DNA from: Eucommia ulmoides
Taxonomy: Eukaryota; Streptophyta; Magnoliopsida; Garryales; Eucommiaceae
Length of the DNA stretch: 64,000 nucleotides
Assembly (NCBI GenBank): GCA_016647705.1
Contig: JAENRU010000487.1
Span: forward strand, 1 to 64,000
Direction: 5' to 3'
Below, in pieces: positions 11,719 to 24,955 of this stretch. The notes under the pieces are model-generated. The model saw nothing but the letters and a program-made list of their open reading frames with translations, ran no database searches and had not been told where the DNA came from. A program made the position numbers and the translations under genes. Numbering within the stretch: the first letter of the stretch is position 1; every line of letters starts with the position of its first letter.

Positions 11719-14117
11719 AGTTCAGTATGAGTCCTTCAAATGTATCTATTGCCAACTTACAAAAGAATCTGCCCTACTTTTCAAAGATAGTCAGTATATT
11801 TCACTTGCACTATTTGATCTAATTTATTCAGATATTTGGGGCCTTCTCCCCATGCCTCGATAGGTAGTTGTCATTACTTTATTATCTTTGTGGATAACTA
11901 CTCTCGATATACACGGTTGTTTCTGATGAAACATCAATTCGAACTATTCCAAATATATTTTGAGTTTTCTTCTATGGTTCAAACCCAATTTTCTAGAAAT
12001 ATCAAAAAAAAATTCACTTAGATAATGCAATGCAATACAAAAATCATGTCTTTCTTAATCTGCTTCATAAAAATGGCACGCTCCCCCATCACTCATGTCT
12101 TAGTACATCCCAACAAAATAGACGAGCCGAACGCAAGCATAGACATATTCTTGACACAGCTCGTGCTCTTCTCATTTCTTCATCATGTCATGAGCATTTT
12201 TGGGATAATGTTGCTTTTACAGCCGCCCACACAATAAATTATGTCCCTTCTGCTACAATCCAGAACTAGTCTCCATTTGATCATCTTTTCGGTGAACCTC
12301 TCGATTTCTCTGAACTTAGAGTCTTTCTTTACGCTTGTTTTATTCTTGTCAAACCACATTAACACAACAAACTGGAACCAATGGCTAGTTTCTGTTGTAT
12401 TCTTGGATATGGCATCAAAAATAAAGGATATCGGTGCCAGGATCTCATTTCTAAAACTCTTTGTATCTCTCGACATGTTATTTTTTAGGAATATCAAATA
12501 TTTTCATCCTTACAGTCATTTAACATGTCAACTATCACCAACTTCAGATTCTTTACTAATCTATCTATTAAGTTATTTCCTGAGGATACCGTTCCAAACA
12601 CTGTTGAGTCTACTCAAGCACCACCAATCGAGCCTAGACCTGCACCTATGCTGAGACTAGTCCAAAACCGCCAGCTAATCTCACCCCTCCAACCCCAGCA
12701 ACTATTCTTGAGACTTCTCTTGTGGCCAATGATTCTGAATCGACTTCCTCTGAGCCCTACGCCAAAGATCACCCCTACTGCTCTACTAGGATAACTCATC
12801 CTCACCATACCTTACTGATATTCATTATTTTTTCACTATACTTCATCTGCATGAGCATCAATCCTATAAGGAGGCTAATACTAATCTTCTTAGGCAGAAA
12901 GCAATTGACGAAGAACTTCAGGCCGTAGCCAAAACTCATACCTAGGATATTGTTGATCTACCCCTGAAAAAATTCCTATTGGGTGCAAATGGATGTTTAA
13001 GATCAATATGGTTTCTGATGTTTCTATTGAATGATATAAAGCCCGACGTGTTGTCAAGGGATTTGCTCAGGAATATAACATTAACTATAAAGTGATATTT
13101 TCTCCAGTGGCAAGGCTCACATCTGTTCGTACACTTCTTGTCGTCGCCGCCATTCAAAAATGGTCTCTCCTTCAAATGGATGTAAAAAATACATTTCTTA
13201 ATGGCGATCTTCTTAAGGAAGTCTATATGTATACCCTTCCTAGCCTGGATGTTCCTAGAAATAAAGGTTATCCCCTTCGTCGTGCCCTATATGGTTTGAA
13301 ACAAGTTCCATGTGACTAGTTCACCATATTAAGCACATTTACTCATCAGTTTGGGTTCACACCTACTGCTCATGATTTAACTCTATTTATTCACCACACT
13401 GCCAATGGTATTATCCTTCGTTTATTATACGTAGATAACATGGTTATTACTAGAGATGATCTACATGGTAAATTTGAACTCAAAAATGTTCTCAGTGGAT
13501 AATTTGAGATGAAAGATCTTGGCATGCTCAGCTATTTTCTTGGCCTCGAAATTTGCTTCGATTCAGATGGATATTTTCTCCCTAAAGTCAAATATGCCTC
13601 GGATCTCATTTCCAAAAGTTTGGATCACTGACTAAACCACAGACACTACTCATCTTGAGCCAAACATCATACTTACTCCATTCGACAGTTTGCCCTGACA
13701 TTTCATATGTTGTTCATCAAGTCAGTCAGTTCTTACTCGATCCTCGAACCACTCATTAATCTGCTATTTTTTGCATCCTTCAGTATGTTAATATTGCTTT
13801 ATTTCATGTACTTCATTTCTGAGCTCAATTTACTCTTATTTTACAAGCTTATTCTAATGCCGATTAGACCGGAGACCCTACCGATAGACTTTTAACCACC
13901 GGTTACTATTTTTTATTAGACAATTCTCTCATTTATTGGCATAGTGAAAAATAAATTTTAGTTGCCCGCTCCAACAATGAAGTAGAATATCATGCCATAG
14001 CTGATGCAACTCAAGAATTTCTTTGGTTTCGATGGCTACTCGCTGACATGTGCATCTCTTCTTCTACTATCACTACCCTACATTTTGACAATATGAGTGT
14101 TATTTAGATCGCTCAAT
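11719..14117 (+). mobile_element. Ty1/copia fossil (copia-3), integrase to RNase H
   Basis: Plus-strand fragment with no LTR. It has the end of the pre-integrase region (about 11740-11800), an integrase core with IIFVDNYSRYTR (about 11836-12250), a linker, reverse transcriptase (about 12990-13560; MDVKNTFLNGDL and ALYGLKQ are legible), and the start of RNase H (about 13980-14110). It is the same family as copia-4, which it parallels word for word in many places. It is broken in more than ten places and bounded on the left by the CACTA end. Confidence 0.85.
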
Positions 14118-14568
14118 GAAGCAATACTAAAATATGTCGCTAAATACAACAAACACCTAATTAACTCCTTCAGTGTGTTGTCACTGCTACTTGATGCTGA
14201 AGAACACTGAAGTTACTGACTTGGGAATGCAAAGAGTGGTCATACTCAACTGTTTTCTAGCTAGTAGTTACCTGGGTGATACTGTCATTAGAATGTATAC
14301 GTAGCAGGGTGACATAATCAACTTCTAATTTTATTATTTATTTCGTTGTTCTTTCAAGAATAAGATTGCTTTCAACAGTAATATGTTGATTATATCTTAT
14401 AATCACAATAAAATGAAATTAAACAATAAATTAAAGTATACATGAATTATAGGACACAACAATGAAGAACGGTAATCAAAAGCGTACATGTCTCAGCCAT
14501 TGCAGGAGATTGAACTGTCGTAGCGGATTATTAACTAGGTCTTCCTCCCTATGATCTAAATTTCATGA
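14118..14568. other. No gene seen
   Basis: AT-rich DNA between the end of copia-3 and the next LTR element. It may include the outer part of that element's LTR, but no terminal signal could be placed. Confidence 0.35.
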
Positions 14569-15389
14569 TGGTGGCTCTCAATGGAAAAAACCCCTTAATC
14601 TAGACTGGGGAGGGAACCTAATTATATATATACTAGGGTTTCTCCCATAACGGGTTTAAACGAAATCCTAAACCTACACTTGCCACTTAACTGGGCTTCT
14701 TAAATAATAGACGCCATAGACCAAATCAAAATATGATCATTGATTATTTGGACTGCTTAAATAATAGACTATCCATTAACTTGTTTTTGAAAATAATTAA
14801 TTCAATCAATGTTAACCCATAAAATATTCTAATATTCTTCCACCTGAGTTACATTAATTGAATAAATTTAATTTTAAAAATAAGACTCTCGAATTAATAC
14901 CAGAAAAATTTATTTTTGGTGTGGCCACACCTTTTATTTAAAAAAATGATAGTCTATAAGTGGCATCTTGATAAACTTATCCGGTCAAAGATGATCTTAA
15001 TATTGAATTATGATAGTCTATATGTTAATTTCAACAAACATAAGATTTTCATATTCACAAATACTTATAATCATATTGACATGGATCGTAAGCCCAGTAG
15101 TGTAGTAAGAAACCAATGTCAACATGTGATCATTATCAATTTATATTGTTCCTATCGGTCCTCATTACAATTTCTCAACAAAATGAAATTGTAATTGTAG
15201 TTTCTTAACAAAATGAAACTGTTACAATTTCTCAACAATATGAAATTACTTGATTTTAACAAGTCATCTGTCACTAATAATACATCATGAGATCTCAAAA
15301 TAGTAATTAGTGACAGCCAAATGTATACAACTATAATTCTTAAGGCACAATATCTTAAGATACCATATTGTATAATCAATTCAAATAAT

Positions 15390-16200
15390 ATGATATGCGA
15401 CAACATAATACACAATATGATCATCAAATAGATTTCAATTTTGTAAAATGTATAATAATAGTGGTCACAACGTAATCATTAAAATAAAGAAAAATACAAA
15501 AACTCCCACTAAACTAGAGAATCAAACGACTCAATGACATCCATATTCACAATATGTTCCTTGAACTCTATGGGTCTTAAAACTTGGTTTAATATAATCG
15601 ATTCAAATAATATAATACGCAACAATACAATGTGCAATAACGATGATCATCAAATAGAATTTAATTTTGCAAAACGCTTAACAATAGTGGTCACAACGTA
15701 TCATAGAATTAAAGAAAAATACAAAAAAACTCTCATTAAATCAAATAATCAAAATACTCAAATATGTATAAGCGACATAATATAAGAATCAATTGCATCA
15801 TCATAAATTCTCTTTTGGAAAGAGTCTACAATAAACAATCATTCTTTAAGCATAAAAATCAACAAAATAATAAAAAATTTATAACAATAGTGATCAATAC
15901 TTACATGATACAATCAACGAAATAAAGAAGATTACAAAGATTTTCATTAAATCAATGAATCAATTTAGAATTTCATTATGGCGTTATTGCTGTTCACAAC
16001 AAAAATAAATTATTTTTATAAAAAATTACAACTAGATCAATTATGGGTAATGGGGGAAAAATGCTCAATTAATTATAGACAATATAATATAAGAATCAAT
16101 TATATTATCATAAACTCCCCTTTAGGCAGAGTTTATAATAAATAATTATTCTTTAATCACGAAGATCAACAAAATAAGAAAAATTTATAGATTTAAAAAT
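15390..16200. repeat. Diverged tandem repeat, period about 220 bp
   Basis: Words such as CAATAGTGGTCACAACGTA recur at about 15453, 15675 and, more diverged, 15885. CTTT-GGCAGAGTTTATAATAAA-like words recur near 15809 and 16125. About 3.5 diverged units lie inside the non-coding LTR element. Confidence 0.5.
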
Positions 16201-16336
16201 TCATCTCCTTTGGGTAGATTGACTTTCAAATCCATATATTTCCTTCAAAATATAATGAAACAAATAATCTTTCAAAAATCGTTACCTTTGAGTAAACAAA
16301 TTTATCAAATCATTTATTTCACATAATATCCTCATG

Positions 16337-17271
16337 CAATTAAATTAATTTGCACAATCACCCCTTTTGGGCAGATGAATGTACAAATTAATCTGAAATT
16401 TTTTCATCAACAAAATAGGAAGTCGAAAACTTATAAATTATGTTGGTTAAATCACTTTGGTAAAATAACTTCAACAATTCACAAGCAAACGTTCCAAATT
16501 GAGAAACATTAAGTTATATTGCCCAACAATTAAATTAATCTTCACAATAACCCCCTTTGAGCAGGTGAATGCACGAATTAATCTAAAAAAAAATCATCAA
16601 CAAAATAGGAACTCGAAAACTTGCAAATTATGTTGGTTAAATCATTTTGGTAAATAACCTCAACAATTTATAAGCAACCATTCCAAAATGGAAAAATTAA
16701 ACAATATTATCCAACAATTAAATTAATCTGCACAATAACCTCTTTTGGGTAGGTGAATGCACAAATTAACCTAAACATTTTCCCATCAACAGAATAGGAA
16801 CTTGAAAACTTGCAAACTGTGTTGGTTAAATAACCTCAACAATTCATAAGCAAACGTTCGAAATTGGAAAAAATTAAGTTATATTGCCCAACAATTAAAT
16901 TAAGCTACACAATAACAACCTTTGGGCAGATAAATGTACAAATTAATCTAAACATTTTCCCATCAACAAAATAGGAACTCAAAAACTTGCAAATTATATT
17001 GGTTAAATCAATTTGATAAAATAACCTCAACAATTCACAAGCAACCATTCCAAAATAGAAAAATTAAATAATATTGTCCAACAATTAAATTAATTTACAC
17101 AGTAACCCCCTTTCGGCAGGTGAATGTACAAATTAATTTAAAAAATTTCCCATTAACGAAATAAAAACTCGAAAACTTGTAAATTATGTTGGTTAAATCA
17201 CTTTGGTAAAATAACCTCAACAATTCACAAGCAACCATTCTAAAATGGAAAAATTAAACAATATTACCCAA
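16337..17271. repeat. Tandem repeat, 5 units of about 190 bp
   Basis: Unit starts (CAATTAAATTAA word) lie at 16337, 16527, 16715, 16892 and 17082, with the next partial start at 17272. Unit lengths are 190, 188, 177, 190 and 190 bp. Each unit contains CCCCTTTGGGCAGGTGAATG-like, AACAAAATAGGAACTCGAAA-like and TATGTTGGTTAAATCA words. The shorter third unit lacks a dozen bases in its middle. Confidence 0.85.
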
Positions 17272-17667
17272 CAATTAACAGTGTATATTAACGACATATA
17301 TACATGTGATCAAAATAAGATGAAGTACGTTATAAAATGGACTTTCAGTGATCGACGAGCAATTATAGTTGCAAGAATTTGAACAATAATTTTATTGTAC
17401 TTTGAAACTAATTATTAAATTAGTCTCTATATCAAATAAAGAAAATTAAGGGCTTGAAAATTGTAAAACTATAATTAATCATAATTAGTATTTTTATGGG
17501 CTCCTTAATATAAATCTCAAGGCCGAAAGTTGTAACTAAAAAAAAATCCAGTTGCCTGAGATATTACATAGGCCCAAACATAGGTAATATGGAGTTTATA
17601 TATACTAGGGTTTCGTGGTGGAGGCTCTCAATGGGAAGAAACCCTTAATCTAGACTAGGGAGGGGAC

Positions 17668-17720
<53 letters not shown>

Positions 17721-17929
17721 GGTTTCTCGTTAGCCCCTCCCATAACGGGCTTCAACGAAACCCTAAACTTATATTTGTCACTTAACTGGGCTTCTACATG
17801 AAAGACACCACAACTCAAATCAAAATATGAACACTGATTATCTGGGTTACTTAAATAATAGACTATCCATTAACCTATTTTTATAAAACAATTGATTCAA
17901 TTAATATTAGCCCATAAAATATTCCAACA

Positions 17930-18204
17930 TAATGATGCAAGTTTTTATTCAATAGTAACTATTTTGGAAATGTAGGACCCAGAAACAGCTACGTGCTCGA
18001 AAATTTTGGATGTCTATAGGGACACACAGTAAAGGGTTGATGGGATGTGGGTTGCACAGACAGCTGAAAATCTATATATAAGTTCGTAAATATTATATTA
18101 AAATTTTAACTTTTAGTATTGCTAAATCCTCCTAGCCGGTTAGAATTTAAAAATAAATAAAATAAAAAAATAAAATTGCTTTACTAGTTAATTTTATTTT
18201 ACAG
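17930..18204. other. Spacer, possibly intron of the following CACTA exon
   Basis: No coding region. It ends with a TTATTTTACAG acceptor-like site at 18194-18204, immediately before the CACTA-type exon. Confidence 0.35.
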
Positions 18205-18477
18205 GGACAAATGATGGAGCTGAAAGAAATGCCTATAGAAGAAGGAGAAAAACCTATGATTGATGGGGAGATTCGTGAGGCCGTACTTGGCCACAAATTG
18301 GGATATGTGAGAGGCCTTGGTCCCGGTCCAAAGCCAACCTCCACTAGCGGTTGTACATCTTTCCGTGGGCCAACACAATTTTTTTTTGATAATATGAAGA
18401 CTCAAATTGAAGCATTGACGCAAATGATAGTACAACAAGTATATGGTGGAATGGGACCGTTATCGTCGTCATGGTAA
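18205..18477 (+). pseudogene. C-terminal exon of a CACTA (En/Spm) transposase-associated protein, Transposase_24/Ptta-like
   Basis: An open frame of 90 codons follows a good splice acceptor (TTTTACAG) and ends with a TAA at 18475-18477. It contains an EAVLGHKLGYVRGLGPGPKP segment, recalling the VLG-x-x-x-GYVRGLG-x-GP motif at the C-terminus of plant En/Spm-associated ORFs, and then a short helix (KTQIEALTQMIVQQ). The motif is recalled from the family and was not searched. It is only the last exon; upstream exons are not visible, since the preceding DNA belongs to another element. Plus orientation is consistent with the CACTA terminus at 37643, so the two may be parts of one transposon split by copia insertions. 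Confidence 0.5.
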
Positions 18478-18531
18478 TTTTTGTATTTCATTTTCTTATT
18501 AGTTAATTAATGTTAATGTATCTAAGAAAAA

Positions 18532-18551
18532 GGGGGGGGGGGGGGGGGGGG
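18532..18551 (+). repeat. G homopolymer of about 20
   Basis: An uninterrupted run of 20 G in otherwise AT-rich DNA, followed by about 300 bp of A-rich purine sequence (18555-18850). Length is likely unstable and error-prone. Confidence 0.8.
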
Positions 18552-18849
18552 AGAAGATTTGCTATTGAAAAAGGGACAGTAAAAACAGAGATGACCTGGT
18601 AAAAAAAAAAAATAGAACAAAAGCAACTGAAGAAAAAAATAAGAAGAAGAAGAGAGAGAAAGAAACTGGAAAAAAAAAAATACGTGATAAAACAAAATGA
18701 ACAACAGGAAAAAAAATGACAAAGGAACTGAAAAAAAAAAAAAAAACAGGGAAGAAAAAACAGGAAAAACAGAAAAACAAAATGAAAAAAGTACTTAAAA
18801 AAAAAAAGCGCTGAAAAAATAACGAAACAGAAGAAAAAATGAATAAAAG

Positions 18850-20031
18850 AAGTTAAAATGGTGTCGGGTGTCCAAAATGTCAAAACGGGATCTGATTGGT
18901 GCAAAACCCAAGGGTTAGCGTCTCCCCGGTTATTAAGACTTGTAGAAAGAAACATAATTGAATTTAGATAAGCAGTTTATGATTTATGTGAAATATATAA
19001 TTTGAACACTTAAAAAAATTAAAAGGAGGTTGGTTGTCCAAAACGCCCAAATGGGGTCCGATTGGCGCGAAACTTGAGAGTTAGAGTCACCACGGCCATT
19101 AAAACTTGTAGGAAGAAACCAAATCAAATTTGGATTAGTGGTTTAAGATTTATGTGAAAATATAGAATTTGAACACTCAAATAAGTTAAAATGAGGTCGG
19201 GTATCCAAACTGCCCAAACGGGGTCCAACTCGCTCGAAACCCAAGGGTTAGCGTCATCATGTCCATTAAGACGTGTAGGAAGAAACCGAACTGAATTTGG
19301 ATAAGCAGCTTAGGACTTATGTGAAAATATAGAATTTTAACACTCAAAGAAGTTAAAATGAGGTCGGGTGTCCAAAATGCCCAAACGGGGTCCAATTGGA
19401 GCAAAACTCGAGAGTTAGCGTTGCCAAAGCTATTAAGACTTGTAGGAAGAAACTTAATCGAATTTGGATAAACGGTTTAGGATTTATGTGAAAATATAGA
19501 ATTTAAACACTTAAATAAATTAAAAAAAAAAAAAAAATATCAGGTGTCCAAAATGCCGAAACAGGGTCTAATTGGTGCGAAACTCAAGGATTAACGTCAC
19601 CATGTCCATTAAGACGTGTAGGAAGAAACCGAAACGAATTTGGATAAACGGTTTAGAATTTAGTGAAAATATAAAATTTTAACACTTAAAGAAGTTAAAA
19701 TGGGATCGAGTGTCCAAAATGCCCAAACAGGGTCTGATTGGCGCAAAACTCGCCCGTTAGCGTCGTCACGGTCATTAAGACGTGTAGGAAGAAACCGAAT
19801 CGAATTTGGATAAGCAGTTTAGGATTTATGTGAAAATATAGAATTTGAACACTTAAAGAAGTTAAAATGGGATTGGATATTCAAAATATTCAAACGGGGT
19901 CCGATTGGTTCAAAACTCGATGGTTAGTGTCGTCACTGCCATTAAAACCTGTAGGAAGAAACCGAATCAAATTTGGATAAGCTGTATAGAATTTATGTGA
20001 AAATATAGAATTTGAACCAATTTAAAAAAAG
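18850..20031. repeat. Satellite-like tandem array, 7 units of about 168 bp
   Basis: Units start with AAGTTAAAATG-like words at 18850, 19016, 19183, 19350, 19518, 19692 and 19859, with the end near 20031. Spacings are 166, 167, 167, 168, 174, 167 and about 173. Each unit carries GTGTCCAAAATGCCCAAACG, GGGTCCGATTGG, TTAAGACTTGTAGGAAGAAA and GGATTTATGTGAAAATATAG words. Units look about 80-90% alike by eye. Confidence 0.9.
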
Positions 20032-20340
20032 AATTTAAAATGTTTTCAGTGTTTAAATACTTTTCCCTTTGCTTAGTAAATTTAGTGATGAACTCCAGCG
20101 GCACTTAAAGCACTGCACTTCCTTTGTTCCCTTTTTCTTTGGTACAGTGCACTTACAGTACTGTGTAGATTTAGTGTACAATTCAATTCATTATCTGTCC
20201 GTGCTCGGTTTTTCTGTTTTTTATGTTCTATTTTTTATTTTTTATGTTGAGTATTTGTTCATTTAAAAAAAAAAAAAAAAACATTGAACCGTTGTATTTC
20301 TTAAACACTGAACAGAATTTTTTTTTTTTTTTTTTTTTAA
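20032..20340. other. No gene seen; A- and T-runs
   Basis: Short spacer between the satellite and the copia-4 LTR, with an A-run near 20264-20281 and a T-run at about 20319-20338. Confidence 0.4.
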
Positions 20341-20588
20341 GTTTTAGAGAAAGTCTACTTCACATTTAATGTTGTCTCTTCACCTTCTCCTCATTTATGT
20401 CTAGTTTCCATTTTCCACAAGGTGCAGCTGGAAGATCATTGAAGTCAAGAGTTATCATTTATTACTCAAGATCCTGAAGATTTCTTCAACCGATTCCCTT
20501 ATCTGTAATTGTGTATATATACGTATATTTGTTTTGTGTTGAGTAAGATGAATAATATAGCAATTCCTTTTCATCACAAGTTTTAACA
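20341..20588 (+). repeat. 5' LTR of copia-4
   Basis: A 248-bp LTR ending ...AAGTTTTAACA just before the primer site. It shares AGAGAAAGTCTACTTCACAT, GTTGTCTCTTC and TGTAATTGTGTATATATA with the 3' LTR. It lacks about 30 bp that the 3' LTR has and carries about 15 bp that the 3' LTR lacks. Confidence 0.8.
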
Positions 20589-23500
20589 TGGTATCAAGAA
20601 CTCCTTCAAGATCCAAGCCTGTTTTTTTTTTTTTTTTTTTTTCAGATCTGTAATTTTTTTCTCTTACACTTCCGCACTGTTCATCTCATTTTCTTCAATT
20701 TCAAGTTCCCTGATTAATTTTTTGATCACATATCTGAAAACGTTATTCCGAAACAATTCTAAAGCCGCAAAAATCACCAAAATCGGAGCTTTAACGAACC
20801 TTCATGCTCTGCTCAAACTTCTGCCCATAAAACTTACCATTCCGCACACAGATTGACCTTTTTCACAAACTTTTCAAATTCCGATTACAAATTTGAGACC
20901 ATATCTTAATTTCTATTTCAAATACGATTCCATCGTAGTATCGCACGTCTTTTTTCAACAACAGACGCTCTCCCACGCTCCGTCTGAAGTTACCAACCCA
21001 GATACACGCGCCGCTAGACTTCCCGACGCACAAATCGATTTTTCAGCCATATGCATTGGACCGGTTCACCTTTTTTTTGGCGGTTCTTGACCGGTTCCTG
21101 GGGTTTTCCTGTACCCTAATTTCAATAGTGGTGTCGATTTTGCTAAATTCTATTTCTACAGTATAGTTTTTTTTATAACTATACAGACCAGTTCACTGTT
21201 AAGTTATTCTATCCGGTTCAGTATCAATTTGTCCGGTTCTCTCACTTTTTATACCTGTTCTTGGGTATTTTGGGTGTTACAATCCAACCGTGGTGTTGGT
21301 TTTTCATAATTCTATCTCTACGGTATAGTTTCCTTTAAAATTACACATATTGTTCGGTATCTTTGCCATTGTCTTTTCAGACCATATCTTGAGATTTGGA
21401 TACTAGTTTCTAGCTAATTTCAGTATTCTAAATCTAACCAAAGCACCCATATTTTTTTTACCGGATCTTCGATTTTTTTAAAAAAAAATGTTCCCTTAAC
21501 TTTTTTTCTCATCAGAGGATATTGAAACCTTATTCCAAATCTATCACTCTTGCATCCCAAAAAGGTAATGATCTAGCATCTACCATTATTTACATCTCTA
21601 TTGGAGACATAGTTTCATTATTCAAACGTTTTCTTTCTGATTATGGTATAAACTATTCCCTTGTTCTTTCACTTACAACAGATAATTCTTCTTGATTCTT
21701 TGATATCGCCTGTTGTAACCATATGACTTGTGATCCTAATATTTTTTTTTCAAAACAATCGGTTGTAAATTCTCCTGTCCTTCATACTGCTGATGATTCT
21801 CATATGCATGTCACTCATACTGGTCAAATCTCTACTTCACATCTTTCTATTTCTGACATATTTCATCCCAAAACTTATCTTAAATCTCTTATTTATTGGG
21901 AAACTTTGTGAATTGGGACTTGAAGTAATATTCTCTAATGCTGGTTATCGTGTGAAGGATCCTTAGACAGGAAAAATTGTTGGGACTGGCCGAAAAATTG
22001 GACGTCTATTAGAGCTCAGTGAGTTGCATTTTCCAAATCAATCCACCATACTAACACCTACACCACCTCCCAAATCACTTCACACCGCTAATGTTGCTCC
22101 ATCTCCCTTATTGCCACTGCCACCACCATCATCCTCATCACCAGCTTCTCTCAGCCTTTGGCATGCTCAGTTAGGTCATGCATCTGTTAGACGTATCCGC
22201 ACTTTAGAAACCAGTGGAAAATTAGGATCTATATCTACAGAGCACCTTGATTGCCTTTCTTGTCAACAAGCTTAATGACATGCTTTACCTTTTTCCATCA
22301 GTGACTTAGCCTCACACGCACCCTTTGACCTAGTTCATTTGGATTTCTGGGGACCTTCACCTTCTCCTACAATAGGGGGATCAAGATACTTTGTCATATT
22401 TGTTGATGACTATTCTCGGTACACTTGGATATTTCTCATGCATAAACATCCCGAAATACCTCAAATCTACTCAGATTTTTCTGCCATGTTTAAAACTCAG
22501 TTTTCTCACAATATCAAAATTTTTTGGTCTGACAATGCCATGGAATACATAGATCACTCTTTCCTAGCCATACTTCGAAAACATAGTACTCTTCCTATTA
22601 GATCTTGCCCTAGAACTTATTCCCAAAATAGTCAAGTTGAACGTAAACATCGTCATATCCTAGATATCGTCCTTGCTTTACTCATTTCATCCTCTTGTCT
22701 AGAACGCGTCTCGGGAGAAGTTACTTTAACTGTTGTTTATACCATTAATCGGGTTCTTTCACCCACTATTGGTAATCTTTCCCCTTATGAGAAGTTCCAT
22801 GTAGTCTCTCCAGATTATAACATCTTAAAAGTCTTTGGGTGTGTCTGTTTTGTTCTTCTACAACCTCATGAACATACCAAATTAGAACCTCGTGCTCGAG
22901 TTTGTTGCTTTCTAGGATATGGAATCAAACACAAAGGATACCGAGTTTGGGATCCCATTTCTAATTGTCTTCGCATTTCTTGTCATGTCACTTTTTGGGA
23001 ACACAAAATGTTTTCCTCAATATTTAAATTCCATTCAACATCTATTCCTAACCAATAATATTTCACTAATCCATCTATCGACCTCTTTCCTGATCATCTA
23101 AGCACGAATGTCAATTAGCCTCAAATAGATAGTCCAATTACTCCACAGACTCCCACTGATGTTCCTACTCCGTCTACAAATCCTGAACACAAAATCCTCG
23201 AGCATGTCCCAATAACATCAGATCTTGCACCAATCGAGCCTGCCCCAATGACATCAGATATTGTACCAACCGAGCATATCGCAGAGATTACCCGACGCTT
23301 TAGGTGCGTAACACAACCTCTCCCATATCTTCGTGATTTTCATTGTTTTTCTACCATACTTATTCTGCACGAGCCTTAATCCTATAAGGAGTCCAGTACT
23401 AACCTTCTTTGGCAGAAAACAATGAATGCGGAACTTCATGCTCTATTCAAAATTCAAACTTGAGATCTTGTTGATCTTCCTCTTGGAAAAACTCTTATTG

Positions 23501-23756
23501 GATGCAAGTGGATTTATAAAATCAAAACACTTTCTGATGGCTCAATTGAATGTTATAAAGCTCAACTTATTGCAAAAGGTTTCGCTCAAGAATATGTCGT
23601 TGGCTATGATGACACATTTACTCCTATAGCAAGACTTACATTTGTCACACCCCAACCCTAGGCCCCCACCGCCTGAGGCCGAGCGTACTGTCGACATGAC
23701 GCTACCTGACCAATCAATCAAATACATACATATACACGCTACTATAATTTTTTTTC

Positions 23757-23882
<126 letters not shown>

Positions 23883-24587
23883 TCAAAATTTGGGAGCGTA
23901 CCTGTCTCAAATATGCACAACCAAAATCACCGGTTCCCCTCCAAAATGACACTAACTCAAGACTCTACCTAGTGCCAGTAGTGGACCAACTCCTAGCCGC
24001 AGTACCTGAAATAAAATATTTTTATTGGTGTACTGTCTTAAAAAAAATATTTAATGGATCAAGTACAATTATTAAATATCACCTTTCAAAATATAATAAT
24101 TTATAATCACATATGAGGTTGAGAATCCAGTTCCACTACTACCAATGTAATTATACTAATATGTTTAAAACAAGCAAAAGTATTAAATACCAGATTTCAA
24201 AATATAATAATATAACCGCATACTATGTTAAAAAAACCAGTTCCACTACCACCAATGAAATGAATTAATATAATTAACACCCAACTCAAATATTTTAATT
24301 TAACCAATTCAAATATTTTAAATCCACCAATCCAAATATTTTAAATCAACCAATCCAAATATTTTAAACATATAATAAAGTATACCACACCTCCTCTATT
24401 ACTAGCTATATGATTGTTTTTACCTCACGATCGGGAGTTACAATGGTACTGTAACTTATACAACTGTGTCATCTAAAGTGATTATCAGTGCCAGGGCCAT
24501 TTATTATCCCCAATGGAAGGGGTACTGCCCACAAGATTTGCACTCCTGACGAGTCAATCCACCTTGCAGGACTAGCCTAGTAGGTAA

Positions 24588-24786
24588 TCCACATCTCGCA
24601 GGACATATCCTCCTGACAGGAAGAAATCCACATCTCGCAGGTCATATCTACCTGACGAGAAGAAAATCCACATCTCGTAGGTTATATTCGCCTAACGAGA
24701 AGAAAATCCACATCTCGTAGGTCATATCCGTCTGACAAGAAGAAAATTTATATCTCGCAGGTCATATCTGCCTGACGAGAAGAAAA
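24588..24786. repeat. Tandem repeat, 5 units of about 40 bp
   Basis: Unit starts (TCCACATCTCG, last one TTTATATCTCG) lie at 24588, 24627, 24667, 24707 and 24747. Each unit also holds AGGTCATAT and CCTGACGAGAAGAAAA, giving near-palindromic CTCGCAGG/CCTGACGAG pairs. Confidence 0.85.
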
Positions 24787-24810
24787 CGATGGCATAGTCG
24801 GACAAAAATC

Positions 24811-24955
24811 ACCTTCTACCTTTAAAACCCACTTGATCCAAAAAATATTTTCCACCTTTAAAACCAACTTGATCCAAAAAATATTTTTCACCTTTAAAAC
24901 CAACTTGATCCAAAAATCATTTTTCATATTTAAAACCAACTTGATCAATATAAGT
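24811..24955. repeat. Tandem repeat, 4 units of about 36 bp
   Basis: Four copies of a CACCTTTAAAACCAACTTG-type word followed by ATCCAAAAAATATTTT. Confidence 0.8.

Larger units (their letters stand above)
14569..17929 (-). mobile_element. Non-coding LTR element (LARD-like) with tandem-repeat interior
   Basis: Two direct repeats, 14569-14833 and 17616-17929, bracket about 2.8 kb without coding sequence. On the minus strand both begin with a TGTTGGAATATTTTATGGG-type word (decayed in the left copy), share an ACCCTAGTATATAT region and end near GAGAGCC. A purine-rich tract adjoins the left copy (14834-14845), fitting a polypurine tract for a minus-strand element. The right copy has a TA microsatellite (about 17675-17718). 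The interior consists of two sets of long tandem repeats, listed separately. I could not place a primer site or target duplication. Confidence 0.5.

Noticed and set aside
16337-17271. CRISPR-like or satellite array
   Set aside because: Units are contiguous 190-bp tandem copies without spacers and sit inside an LTR element, so not CRISPR and not an independent satellite.
18503-18955. 150-codon minus-strand frame, Phe/Ser-rich
   Set aside because: It is the complement of an A-rich low-complexity tract and has no domain or codon structure.
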